In this document: positions 32,267 through 41,812 of the stretch, piece after piece
How positions within the stretch are numbered: position 1 is the first letter of the stretch
Layout of the letters: every line of letters starts with the position of its first letter
NCBI GenBank assembly: GCA_015178975.1
Contig: WHVD01000240.1
Location: 35,593-99,592, forward strand
Source: Hysterangium stoloniferum
Lineage: Eukaryota > Basidiomycota > Agaricomycetes > Hysterangiales > Hysterangiaceae
Reading direction: 5' to 3'
DNA length: 64,000 nucleotides
Made by a program: the position numbers and the translations under genes
The notes under the pieces: model-generated
Databases searched by the model: none
The model's input: only the letters and a program-made list of their open reading frames with translations
Told to the model about the DNA's origin: nothing

Positions 32267-32860
32267 TGTGAGAGGTATGGCAAAATACACTCAGGAAATA
32301 TAGTCGGATGAGCTCTTACTATATCTCCTTTATTATTTCTATTTTCTCTCTTTTATTATATCTATAATTAGTTCGACGACCTATGTATGCAGTACATCGA
32401 CTCTTGTGGGCACACACATGCCAGACTTATGTATTCTAGCACCCATAGTTTAGAACTCAGACACTTTTACACCGCAACCATGACTTACCCAGACACCTGT
32501 TAGTGTCCTGTAAGTTGTGATTGGTGTATCGTCTCAACCGTCACAGACAGGCTTTAGCTACTCATTCAATCTGAGTTTCGAACTGTACCAGTCGAAACTC
32601 AATCCTTATCTCAACCCGCGTGGACTACATCCACGCTACTCTATTATTCGACTCTCTAACTACTCTACTTGCACTCGAGCAGTCGTCCAGAATCGCACTT
32701 AACAGTCGATTCTACTTATTCGTTCTAGCTATCTACCTTCCTTTAGATAGCTACTTCTCTCTACCGTATTGAACTAAGTAGTCAATACATCATGGTATCG
32801 TACCTAAACGGTCGATATTCTTCATATATAGAACGGTTAGAACTTCTACCACTCTTCACA
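32267..32860 (+). repeat. 3' LTR of element B1 (family B)
   Basis: 594 bp, TGTGAGAGGTATGG to CTCTTCACA, preceded by a CTGGGGGGCAC polypurine-like tract (32256-32266). It is 36 bp shorter than the 5' LTR because of a deletion between two GTCAATAC words. Confidence 0.9.
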
Positions 32861-33175
32861 GCTATAGTTCAAGGTCTGAAGTGTTAGATAGCTCAGATAA
32901 TGCTACCTATGTGGTAGCTGACACGTTACCCTGATCACCACTCACTGTAGACCTAGTTTATGTCTTACGAGTGGTGGTGCTTGGGTAAAAGTGTGTCTGA
33001 GTTCCATTTGGTGCCGAGTGCACCCACAAGTATACACAAAGCTTCGAACTAATGAAATGGTGCAATATTTGAAGAATATAAAGAATATAAAAATATGAAT
33101 AAAATGTGTAAAATATAAATAAAATAAAAGGAGTGTTTTACCATAATGAAACTGTAGTAAAAGCATACTCCTCAC
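32861..33175 (-). repeat. LTR fragment, family D
   Basis: On the minus strand it starts TGTGAGGAGTATGC at 33175, inside the gag of B2, and is cut at 32861 by the B1 3' LTR. Words such as GTGTCTGAGTTCC and ACCCACAAG and the GCTACC/GGTAGC hairpin relate it to families A and B. Confidence 0.7.
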
Positions 33176-33437
33176 AACGGGTAGGCTCAACATTAGTTCC
33201 AGGGGTGCTCAACTGCCCAGTTGATGGACGTTCCTCATGTGGATCAGGGGGAGTATCCATTGACGGTCCAGCTACTGCTCTGGGGGAATTCCTAGGAGGA
33301 ACTGGTCTTTGAAAAGTCAATGAAGACTTCCTCATGGTGACATTATGGGGTGGTTCCAGACTAGCAGGTCTTTGATGAGGTTTTGAACTACTTGGGGTTG
33401 TTGAAGATCTTGGTGTTTGGTTCTTGCCAGTGGTCAT
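33176..33437 (-). pseudogene. Start of gag of element B2
   Basis: From ATG 33437: MTTGKNQTPRSSTTPSSSKP and on for about 87 codons, closely like the gag start of B1, then cut by the LTR-D fragment after VEPT. Confidence 0.9.
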
Positions 33438-33513
33438 TTACATGCTTAGAAATTAATAGTCGTAGAGTAATGTTTTCTTTGTAGGGAAAGAGCAGTCCGG
33501 CCTGGATCACCAC

Positions 33514-34148
33514 TGTGAAGAGTGGTGAAAGTTCTAACCGTTCTATATATGAAGAATATCGACCATTTAGGTACAACACAAAGATGTATTGACTATCTAA
33601 GTCTAATACAGACCGAATGTGTATTGACTATTTAGTTCAATACGGTTGAGTAAAATAGCTATCTAAAGTAGAGTAGAGAGCTAAAACGAATAAGGAGAAT
33701 CGACTGTTAAGTATGATTCTGAATGACAGCTCAAGTGTAGAAGAGAGTAACAAGAGAGTCAAATAACAGAGTAGCGCGGATGTAGTCCACACGGATTAAG
33801 ATAAAGGTGGAGTTTTGACTGGTACAGTTTGAAACTCTGATTGCATAGATAGTTAAAGCCTGTCTGTGACAGTCGAGATGATACCCCAATCACAACTTAC
33901 AGGACACTAACTGGTGTCTGGGTAAGTCGTGGTTGCGGGGTCAAAAGTGTCTGAGTTCTAACTATGGGTGCTAGAATACATAAGTCTGGCATGTATGTGC
34001 CCACAAGAGTTGATGTACTGCATACATAGGTTGTCAAACTAATTATAAGTGTATAATAAAATAGAGAGAAAGTAGAAATAATAATGGAAATATAGTATGA
34101 GCTCATCCAGACTATATTTCCAGAGTATATTTCACCATACCTCTCACA
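33514..34148 (-). repeat. 5' LTR of element B2 (family B)
   Basis: 635 bp; on the plus strand TGTGAAGAGTGG to ACCTCTCACA. The primer-site word GTGGTGATCC is next to its 3' end on the minus strand (33504-33513), before the gag start. Confidence 0.9.
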
Positions 34149-34645
34149 CCGATGGTCTCCGAGAATACTACTGTCTATCGACATTCCAAGCTATTGATCA
34201 AGTCATCATTTCAGCAACCGTCGGAACACCGACACTGATGTATACCTTCATGGTGATCAAACCCCATTTACACCCCTGTCAAAATATAATCATACCATCT
34301 GGTTATGCTTTGATACGTCCCCTTTCATTATGATGATCCATTTTACTCTATGTTTCACATATGCCCGTATATACTTGTAGCCCATGGACTATTCCCTTTT
34401 CTCATAATCCTGCTCTTGGCTAAATCTCAGCTTCTGATCTTATTGTAACCTTCCGGTTTCTAGTCAAGTCTATTTGTCAAATAGTGTTTCTGCCCTTCCC
34501 TTAGTTAGTAGTTTCTAGATGCTGATAACTCATATATAAGACCCACTGTAATGTAGTAACTACCAGACAATCAGAATATCAACTTAGATACCCCTCTAAT
34601 ATCCAACTCCATTATCTATTCACGACCACCACATTCCGACTTCAT

Positions 34646-35378
34646 TGTTAAGAACTGAAAACTGACTAATGTCAGTGGCCGACAGGGACCGATTGGAAGG
34701 ACTTGGCTTCAGCTTATGTGCTGCGCCCTCGCAAATATCCGTAGGGTGTCCTTAAATTTCGGACGGGTGAAGACTAATCCTAAGGAGTTCCTTTCAGCGA
34801 GATACTGATCAGGACCGAAGGACAAGTTGAGTCTCGGAAGGGGTCAGGGCTGGGAGTGGGCGAGTGCATGCGAAGGCGGATGAGGGGATTCTTAGTATGA
34901 GACTGTTACAGATGTATGAGGGTATTCTGAGTCGATATTCTGATTGCCTAGTAACTACAACTACAACGGGTTCATATACAAGTAACAGGCGTCTAGAAAA
35001 TACTAACAGGGAGAAAGGCGGAAAACGGTATTAACAATAAGCTTGACTAGGAACGGGAAGTTTATGATTAGTTCAGAGGCCGATGATAACCGAGGGCAGA
35101 ATTACGGTAAAGGAAATAGTTCGAGGACTACAAATATAGATAGACATATGTGAAACATAGGATAGAACGTATCAACATAATAAAAGGGATGTATCAAAAG
35201 TTTAACCAGACAATACGAGTATTTTTGACATGGGCGTAAACAGAGTTTGATCATCGCGAAAGCATACGTCAGCTTTGGGGGCCGATGGTTTCCGATGTGG
35301 TGACTTGAATAGTAACTTGAATCGTTGATAAGTGGCGATAACCTCAGGGACTGATAGGGTTGCGACATGGTCGTAACA
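34646..35378 (-). repeat. Solo LTR, family C, inside another family-C LTR
   Basis: On the minus strand TGTTACGACC to TTCTTAACA, 733 bp, with a perfect TTCAT duplication (34641-34645, 35379-35383). Confidence 0.88.
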
Positions 35379-35426
35379 TTCATCCAATTTATGATTCAAC
35401 CTACATTTATGACTTCAACCTCTAAT

Positions 35427-35605
35427 CTCTGACTCTCAGTCCCCAACTCTCAGTCCCCAACTCTCAGTCCCCAACTCTCAGTCTCCAACTCTCAGTCTCC
35501 AACTCTCAGTCTCCAACTCTCAGTCTCCAACTCTCAGTCTCCAACTCTCAGTCTCCAACTCTCAGTCTCCAACTCTCAGTCTCCAACTCTCAGTCTCCAA
35601 CTCTC
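35427..35605. repeat. 14-bp tandem repeat
   Basis: About 12-13 units of TCAGTCTCCAACTC, with the first units reading TCAGTCCCCAACTC. It lies within the family-C LTR. Confidence 0.95.
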
Positions 35606-35812
35606 TGACCCAACCCTCAACTTATCCTTGGTTTCCAATTGGTAGTTTACTAAGAGGTTTACTTGACAGGACTAGTTTCTGCCCGCCCGAAATTTAAGGA
35701 CACCTGATGGTAACTTGCGAGGGCACAGCACATAAGCTGAAGCCAAGTCCTTCCGTTTGGTCCCCATCAGTCTACCGACATTAGTCAGTTTTCTGTTCTT
35801 AACAGAAACCGA

Positions 35813-36375
35813 GAGTCAGAAACCGAGAGTCAGAAACCAAGAGTGTGTAAGTGCAAGCAGAGGTGGAGAGTGGGATATTTAGAGTGAGAGTTGTTTAGGA
35901 GTGTTCTGAGTTGATATTCTGATTGCCTTGTAGCTACATTACAGTTGGACTTAAATACTAGTTATCAGTGTCTCGAAATACTAACTAAGGTAAGAGCAGG
36001 AATGTCCAATTAGTGACAAATAAACTTGACTAGGAACCGGAAGGTTACGATAAGATTGGAGGCCGTGATTAACTGAGAGTGGAATTACAAGAAAAGGGAA
36101 TAGTCCAAGAGCTACAAGTATATATGGGCATATGTGAAACATAGAGTAGAACAGATCATCATAATAAAAAGGGGACATATTAAAGCATAACCAGATGGTA
36201 TGAGTATAACTTGACAGGGGTGTAAATGGGGTTTGATCACCATGAAGGGATACATCAGTGTCAGTATACCGATGGTTGCTGATACGATGACTTGATCTGT
36301 AACTTGAAACATAGGCAGACAATAGTATCATTGGGAACCATCAGGTTGTGACACAGGTGCGACACAGTCATAACA
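35813..36375 (-). repeat. Family-C LTR fragment, inverted next to the previous copy
   Basis: On the minus strand it starts TGTTATGACTGTGTCG at 36375, inside a DIRS-like RNase H relic, and runs to the end of the opposite-strand copy at 35812. The conserved box end is missing, so it is truncated. Confidence 0.75.
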
Positions 36376-37186
36376 TCTTATAATAATGCCCCTGGTCATC
36401 TCTTTGGTAAGGATAGAGACTACAGCAGTGTTATTAAAGTGGAAAATGATGTGATGGTGCTTCCATAAGTGCCCCCAATGCAAGATGGACTGCAGTACTG
36501 CATTTGTAGATCTCCTTAAACTGAATGTCACATTGATGGAAGTGCTGAGGCATGTGAAAGGGAAACAAGGAGTCAGCAGGAATACCCCCAATCCCTTTGG
36601 AACCACTTCCACTAGTGTAAATATGGACAGTGGGGTATGAGGGCAAAATCAGATGGATGCCATTCCAGGCAGTGGCAAAGTCCACCACCACTGAAGGTGT
36701 GTAAGCAGGGATCCATTGATGAGCAAACAGCAACTTGATGGTTAATGACAAGTCTATCAGCCACCTGATAAAAGCCCAGGAATGAGGTGTGACTTGCAAG
36801 AAGAACTGTAGGAACCTGATCAGTTCCTACAGCTGGAAAAGAGTAATGGCCAGGTTGCCAGAGAATCAGTCCAAAAAGGTGAAGGGGTAGGTGAGCTTGT
36901 CATTTGGGAGCTGTGCTTCCATGGTGGCAGTGTTGATGAAGATGCCATTCAGAAGGGGTGATGGGAATGTAATGAAATGCTTCTTTGAGATCTAACTTAG
37001 TGAGCAATGTGCCCTGTCTGAATGTGTGGATGGTTTGGAGGGCAGGTTCGAAGGATTCATATTTAATGCTAACTTCAAAATCAGGGATACCATTGTTGAC
37101 AGAGTTGCCAGGGGCCACAAAAGGTGATTGATCAAGCAAAGTTTGGAGCTGCACTTGCATATCACCAAGCTAAAGGGGATGATCAA
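36376..37186 (-). pseudogene. DIRS-like reverse transcriptase / RNase H relic
   Basis: Minus-strand frames give RT pieces (PGNSVNNGIPDF, TKLDLKEAFHYIPI, TPSEWHL), then HIYTSGSGSKGIGGI and HWGHLWKHHHIIFHFNN..VV, which match the RT-RNase H segment of DIRS/Ngaro elements (tyrosine-recombinase retroelements). The reading frame changes several times and the end is cut by a family-C LTR. No recombinase part was found nearby. Family call is from motif recognition only. Confidence 0.6.
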
Positions 37187-40100
37187 AAGTCCATGACAAG
37201 GGGGGGAAAGGGTTTGAGCACTTGGGATTTAGCAATGAGGTTGTGGATATGGATGACACAGCAGGTGTCCAACAGGGATGATAACAAATTCATGCACTCC
37301 TGGATGATCAAAGAAAGAGACTATTATATACAGCAAAGAATTTAGAATCTACAAAAGGATGGTCTGGGTAGTCTTTTAAATAAAACTACCAAGCACTACC
37401 ATTCAGGGATGTATTAATAAATGACAATGTTGCTGCAATGGTTGTAGGAGGCGCCAGATTGCAATGGGTGCAAGAATTAGGGTGAGGAAGGGGGGGGGGG
37501 GGGGGGGGGGGGGGGTTAGGAGGAAAGAGCTTGTGAAAGCATGGAAGGGAAGTGGAGAATTTCTCCAAAAGTGAGGAGGCCAAGGACAGGGGTGCAACAG
37601 GAACCACATAGATAGGGTGAAGGTGAGTGCATGGGCAGGATTGCAACATCATGCCTGTACCCTAAGTGGGTTTCTTGGGACCATTGGTAATGCCATGATC
37701 TGGACTGTCACCGGTGTGGCATTTGTGAACCTGCAGGCACTTCTTCTCCCGGTAACATGTGCAGAAATTGAAGTCATTGTAGTTTTAGTATCTCAGCGTC
37801 GATAAAATTGCTGAGAGACTTTTCCTTATGAGACTATGCATATATAATAATACATTCAGAAGGAGATTTAAATCAAACAGAACTTATTGTGTCATTTCGA
37901 GACACAATGTCTCATTTTTTTTTTCTTGCCCTTAGTTCTTCAACACTCATTTCCTAATAGTCTCGCTAGAGCCCTTCAAAGACAGTTTGTCCTTTGGCAG
38001 ACAGGTTTGTGTGGCCCACTAGGAATCTATTCTGGTCTGTCGATCTTACACTGGTTTACATAATACGTCTCTCAATATAATATTTCCTCTCCCTTGCTTC
38101 TTCTGAACCTAATAAAGCTCGTTTAATATATTTGCTTAATATACAGGAAAAGGTAGAGAGGCGGGATGGCCACGTCAGAAACGAAGGCTAAAATTTTACT
38201 CGTTACTACAGTCTAATTTTAAAGGGTTGATAGGGATTTGCTGGTGCACGACCTTCACACCCACGAGAGTAAGTAAAACGTTTAGAAAGATGCTATATAA
38301 GTTATTTGACTGATGGACCCATACCCAAGTCGGGGGGATCCGGATGGGTGTCCAAGTCAACCATTTAGATAATACCAGAAATTACTTTATCACGTACCAG
38401 ATACTCGACTCTTTTTCAAACACGAAAGACCTCCTACTTACATCGGACCGGAACGCCACTAGATCAAAATTAGAAGCCCTATGGGATGTTCAAAAGAAAA
38501 AGAAGAAGTCGAATCCGGCGCATGGGTTTTTACAGGAATAGTCGCGGCCTGATCCCTTTATTCTTTCACTTGAGTTATGAACTCTGTTACCACCCCCGCG
38601 CCGGCAATTGGAGAACAACGCCACCCGCCCGAATTTTTAGGAAAGATTCGAATGAGCATGTGATAAATAGCTGTGCTTTGGTTCCACAGCCATTCACGAG
38701 TATTCGCAGATCTCATCCTGGCAACACAGACATCTAATAGATTAGCCCCGTGTAAAGATTGATCCCATTCGCCAGACCTTCCTTTGTCCACGGCTCAATG
38801 GGACCTTTGATCACGCTGTCGATCTCCAGATAGAGTTGCGGTAGCAGTCGGAGTGCTCGGCTCTACCTGGTTGAGAACCGAAAGCTAGAGGTCATAAATG
38901 ATTTGAATACTAATGAGATCTGTCGGGCGCCAAGTACACTCAAATATATCTTAGATAACAGCGAACGCATTGCGTCTTACCATATCCGGGCACCCCTACA
39001 AATTCCCCTTGTTCCATCGTGACCACTGACAAGAATAGACCCCTTCAACTTGTGTATGTCTATGACTGTCTCTGAAGATAAGTTAGAGATGACATCGGTA
39101 TTAGCTCGTGATTATCCCGCGGTATTCTATAATTCATACACAAGGGGAGCTCTTCTCAGTCCAGACCAAAGGATAAAGAAAGAGATAAGGAAGATGCCTA
39201 TGCAGGAGTGAGTTCATGATATTGCTGACCGTAACGAAGAACGAGTAGGGGACAGACAGGTCTTGCCGATGGAACGGGGCGATGCACACCTGTGTTGTCG
39301 GATCGGTAGTAATACTACTATGGGAGATATTCGGGACCTAGTGTGGTAGAGCGGAGGATTTTTGCAAGTGTGGTGAACGATTCATAATTTCTCCATGCAA
39401 AATAAATGACATACAGATTCGCTGGCACAGATGAAAGCACGGCGAGTAAGTGACCTGTATATATATGCATACACTGGTTAGAAAGAGAGAAGAAATCGGA
39501 CGACATTTTGAAGCCCGATCCTCGATTTCCCGAGAGGCGTAGAATGAAGGCGCTACATGGGTTTCGAATGAAATAAATCCGCGCGAAGAGCTTTTTCCAT
39601 ATGCACATGATTGTGATCGTGACGTTCGGTGAGCTTGACGCTGACAGCTCGTGCTTAGCATCATGTTTCATAATGAGCATGGACAACGAAATGAAAGTGA
39701 CGAGGGGTATAGTATTTAATGACAAGTGGCAGTCGTTCCTGCAGATGTACCTCAATGGCTATGTCTTAGCTGGATAATAATAGCCTTACTTGAACGCTGA
39801 TACTATGATAATGAGCGAGACTGAATGGCGCATCTGAGCGGGATTCAAGGAAGAGGATGCGCGTGTGTCAAAGGCTTGAACGTACAACTCAAAACTGGTT
39901 CACACACTGACCGAAACTGGACTGTGTTTAATTGATTTAAGCGCAAATGTCAATTCAATTATATTCAGCAAAAAAGGAATACAAACATATACAACTATGG
40001 ATACAAACCCCACTACTATGTAGAAAGGATAACAAGAGATTAGGTGAGGTATGACCAACACCCACGCTCCACCAAAATCACCAAATCTCGCAATGCGCAT

Positions 40101-40537
40101 GTAGACCAAGACTACAAACCAAGCAATAACCAATCAAATGTCCCAATTCTATCTACGCATAAGTGTAAGTATGTAAAATGAATACTTTTGGTACACCGAA
40201 GGAGTGTGTTAGGAGTGCGATTGAGGAATGGGTACAAGGAAAGGAGTGCAAAGGCGTTGTTGGTTTTGTTTGGTGGTACATGTTTTATGGAAGGTGTGTA
40301 GGCGGCAGGACGGGTGGGGAGAGAAAGTGAACGTGAAGGGGGGAAATCGGAGTAAGGTGGGAGTGGCCGCAGAATGGAATGGGATGGTATTGATGCGCTG
40401 TATGGTATGTGAAAGCAAGGCAAGCAAATGGAAAGCGAGCGACGCGCGGTGGCTTCGCGAGTGAAAAACGACTGGAGTGTTGGATGAGTCTAAAAGCTTC
40501 CCCCCCCCTCTTATCTCTTCAAGAACGTTTAGTTAAC
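37187..40537. other. Low-information region
   Basis: No gene supported. It holds a long G run (37490-37515), a T run near 37916, and several short ORFs without recognisable features (for example 39318-39755, minus). The first 450 bp may belong to the DIRS-like relic. Confidence 0.4.
37490..37515 (+). repeat. 26-base G homopolymer
   Basis: An uninterrupted run of 26 G in an otherwise mixed sequence. Confidence 0.95.
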
Positions 40538-41812
40538 TCAAACGGCGTTCCAGCTTCCCCTCTCCTTCCTCTCCCTTCCCTCATCTGTCGTGAAACTATC
40601 CTCATCCCTCTCCTTGACCGGCGTATCGGTCTCCTTTGTTACCAATTGGGTGACGGTAACGGCAAGGGGTTTCATGGGAAACTGAGAGTTGTTGTGGTGG
40701 GATGCGAATGAACGGGCATTGTCTCCGACAGCTGAAGGAGGGTTGGTGGTTTGCATGCCTGATGCACCTCCATGTGCAATGCCCAGGGCAATACGAACGA
40801 TAATGAGGTTGAAAACGATGGAAATAATGGGGAAAGTCTAGAAAAAAGGCAAGTCTTAGGACATTGTTGCATATTAAAGAACGCGGACTTACCCCATCCA
40901 AAGCCGGGTATTGTGCATTGCTTCCGATGAGGTACACCACAAGGAGAGTGATACACGATGCGGAGTAGATAAACCCAGACTCAACGACGACGATGACCAC
41001 AGGCATAAGAGTTTGTTGACCGCTGAAGCGAGCGACTTTGCGAGTAGTAAACCAGATGCGAGCCGCGATGAGTGCTAGAGCAAACAAGCAACCCTGTCAG
41101 TGAAATGTGCTACTAGAAATAAAGGAACACGGCTCACAGGTGCAAATAACGTTCGTGGCGAGAGTCAGGGTGAAGAAGGAGGTGATCCAACCAGAGAGGG
41201 TGCTTGCGAACACGTCGCCATTCTTGGTGATGGCACAGCCGTGAACAACACCAATGCCCGCGACTAAGAAGGAAGAGGGGTGTGATCAGAGCTTGAGATG
41301 AAATAGGATCATAGGACGTACTCAAAGTGCCAATAACACAAAGAGCTGGAATGATAACAGCCCAGGAACGGTTCCACACGACCCAGCAACGGTATGTCTG
41401 TGGAAGCAAAAGAGTTAATTGGGAATGATGGATGAAGGCTTGAGGCACTCACTGCAAAGGAATCAGCGAGGACGGTCTGAATTGCGAAGATGGCGGTCTT
41501 GAGGAGTTGGCTCCATTCGTAAAGACGTGCGAAGTACGCGACTGGACCGCCGACGGCTTCCCTTTGAGAGATGAAGCCTTCCAAGACACGAACGAGGTCG
41601 ACTGCGAGGTGGAATGTACCGAAAAACATCATGAGTGAGGATGTTGCGACGAGACGTTTGTTGAGGCGTTCACTCTTGCGGTGGTATACAAGGACCCAGA
41701 TTGTGATGACGAAAAGCAGGAGAGATACACCATAGAGAAGGGACTCTAGGAAGAAGGCGATGAGCTCTGCCTTGTCGAGGGGCAGGTTGTGATTGATGTT
41801 GGGAATCATCAT
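40538..41812 (-). CDS. Seven-helix membrane protein of a basidiomycete-type family
   Basis: Five exons, 41812-41453, 41397-41322, 41263-41138, 41074-40893, 40837-40538, give 347 residues with matching phases. Seven hydrophobic helices alternate with short loops, from IAFFLESLLYGVSLLLF at the start to FPIISIVFNLIIVRIALG. Landmarks TYRCWVVWN after helix 3, TNVICTSLIAARIW at helix 5 and the polar tail (about 90 residues) are typical of a large, uncharacterised basidiomycete plasma-membrane family. The acceptor of exon 4 was set at CTCTAG|CACTC because the nearer CAG breaks the frame. Function unknown; receptor-like topology is an inference from helix count only. Short introns (55-63 nt) and intact motifs indicate an expressed host gene. 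Confidence 0.8.

Larger units (their letters stand above)
14014..32860 (+). mobile_element. Ty3/gypsy chromovirus B1, with five nested insertions
   Basis: LTRs at 14014-14643 and 32267-32860 in the same orientation, primer-site region, gag-pol frame 14720-28915, spacer, ORF3 29111-32241, G-rich tract, 3' LTR. Inserted in it: solo LTR A (15973-16614), TRIM (19513-20168), copia element (22280-27756) and solo LTR A (30667-31309), each with target duplications; the TRIM and copia also have paired LTRs. Without them the element is about 11.4 kb. It lies in the integrase part of B2. The flanks CCTGT and GCTAT do not match, and the right flank is an LTR-D fragment rather than the expected B2 sequence, so a deletion or exchange followed insertion. 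Confidence 0.85.
7692..34148 (-). mobile_element. Ty3/gypsy element B2 (minus strand), broken up by nested insertions
   Basis: Family-B LTRs in the same (minus) orientation bound this interval: 5' LTR at 34148-33514 and 3' LTR at 8973-7692. Between them, in minus-strand order, are a gag start (33437-33176), an LTR-D fragment, the whole of element B1 (plus strand), integrase end plus chromodomain (14013-12855), ORF3 (12661-8999) and a G-rich tract just before the 3' LTR. The middle of gag-pol is missing. Flanks do not show a matching 5-bp duplication (left CTTTC, right CCGAT), so either the pair is recombinant or the ends were rearranged. The right LTR truncates a family-C LTR. Reading this as one element is inferred from order and orientation. 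Confidence 0.65.
34149..35812 (+). repeat. Family-C LTR, left-truncated and split by a second family-C LTR
   Basis: Left end lost to element B2. The sequence runs through a TATA-like CATATATAAG (34531-34540), is interrupted at 34646-35378, continues through a 14-bp tandem repeat, carries the reverse of the box GGACTTGGCTTCAGC near 35742, and ends TTCTTAACA. No coding frame. Confidence 0.7.

Noticed and set aside
32517-32702. A 61-codon frame recurring in family-B LTRs (also 13270 and 54302)
   Set aside because: It lacks an ATG start, lies wholly in LTR hairpin sequence and its residues change as the LTR drifts; similarity reflects the repeat, not coding.
35427-35605. CRISPR-like array
   Set aside because: Units are contiguous without spacers; a plain minisatellite in a eukaryotic LTR.
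40228-40464. Plus-strand frame next to the seven-helix gene
   Set aside because: Low-complexity GC-skewed sequence downstream of the gene, no recognisable motif.
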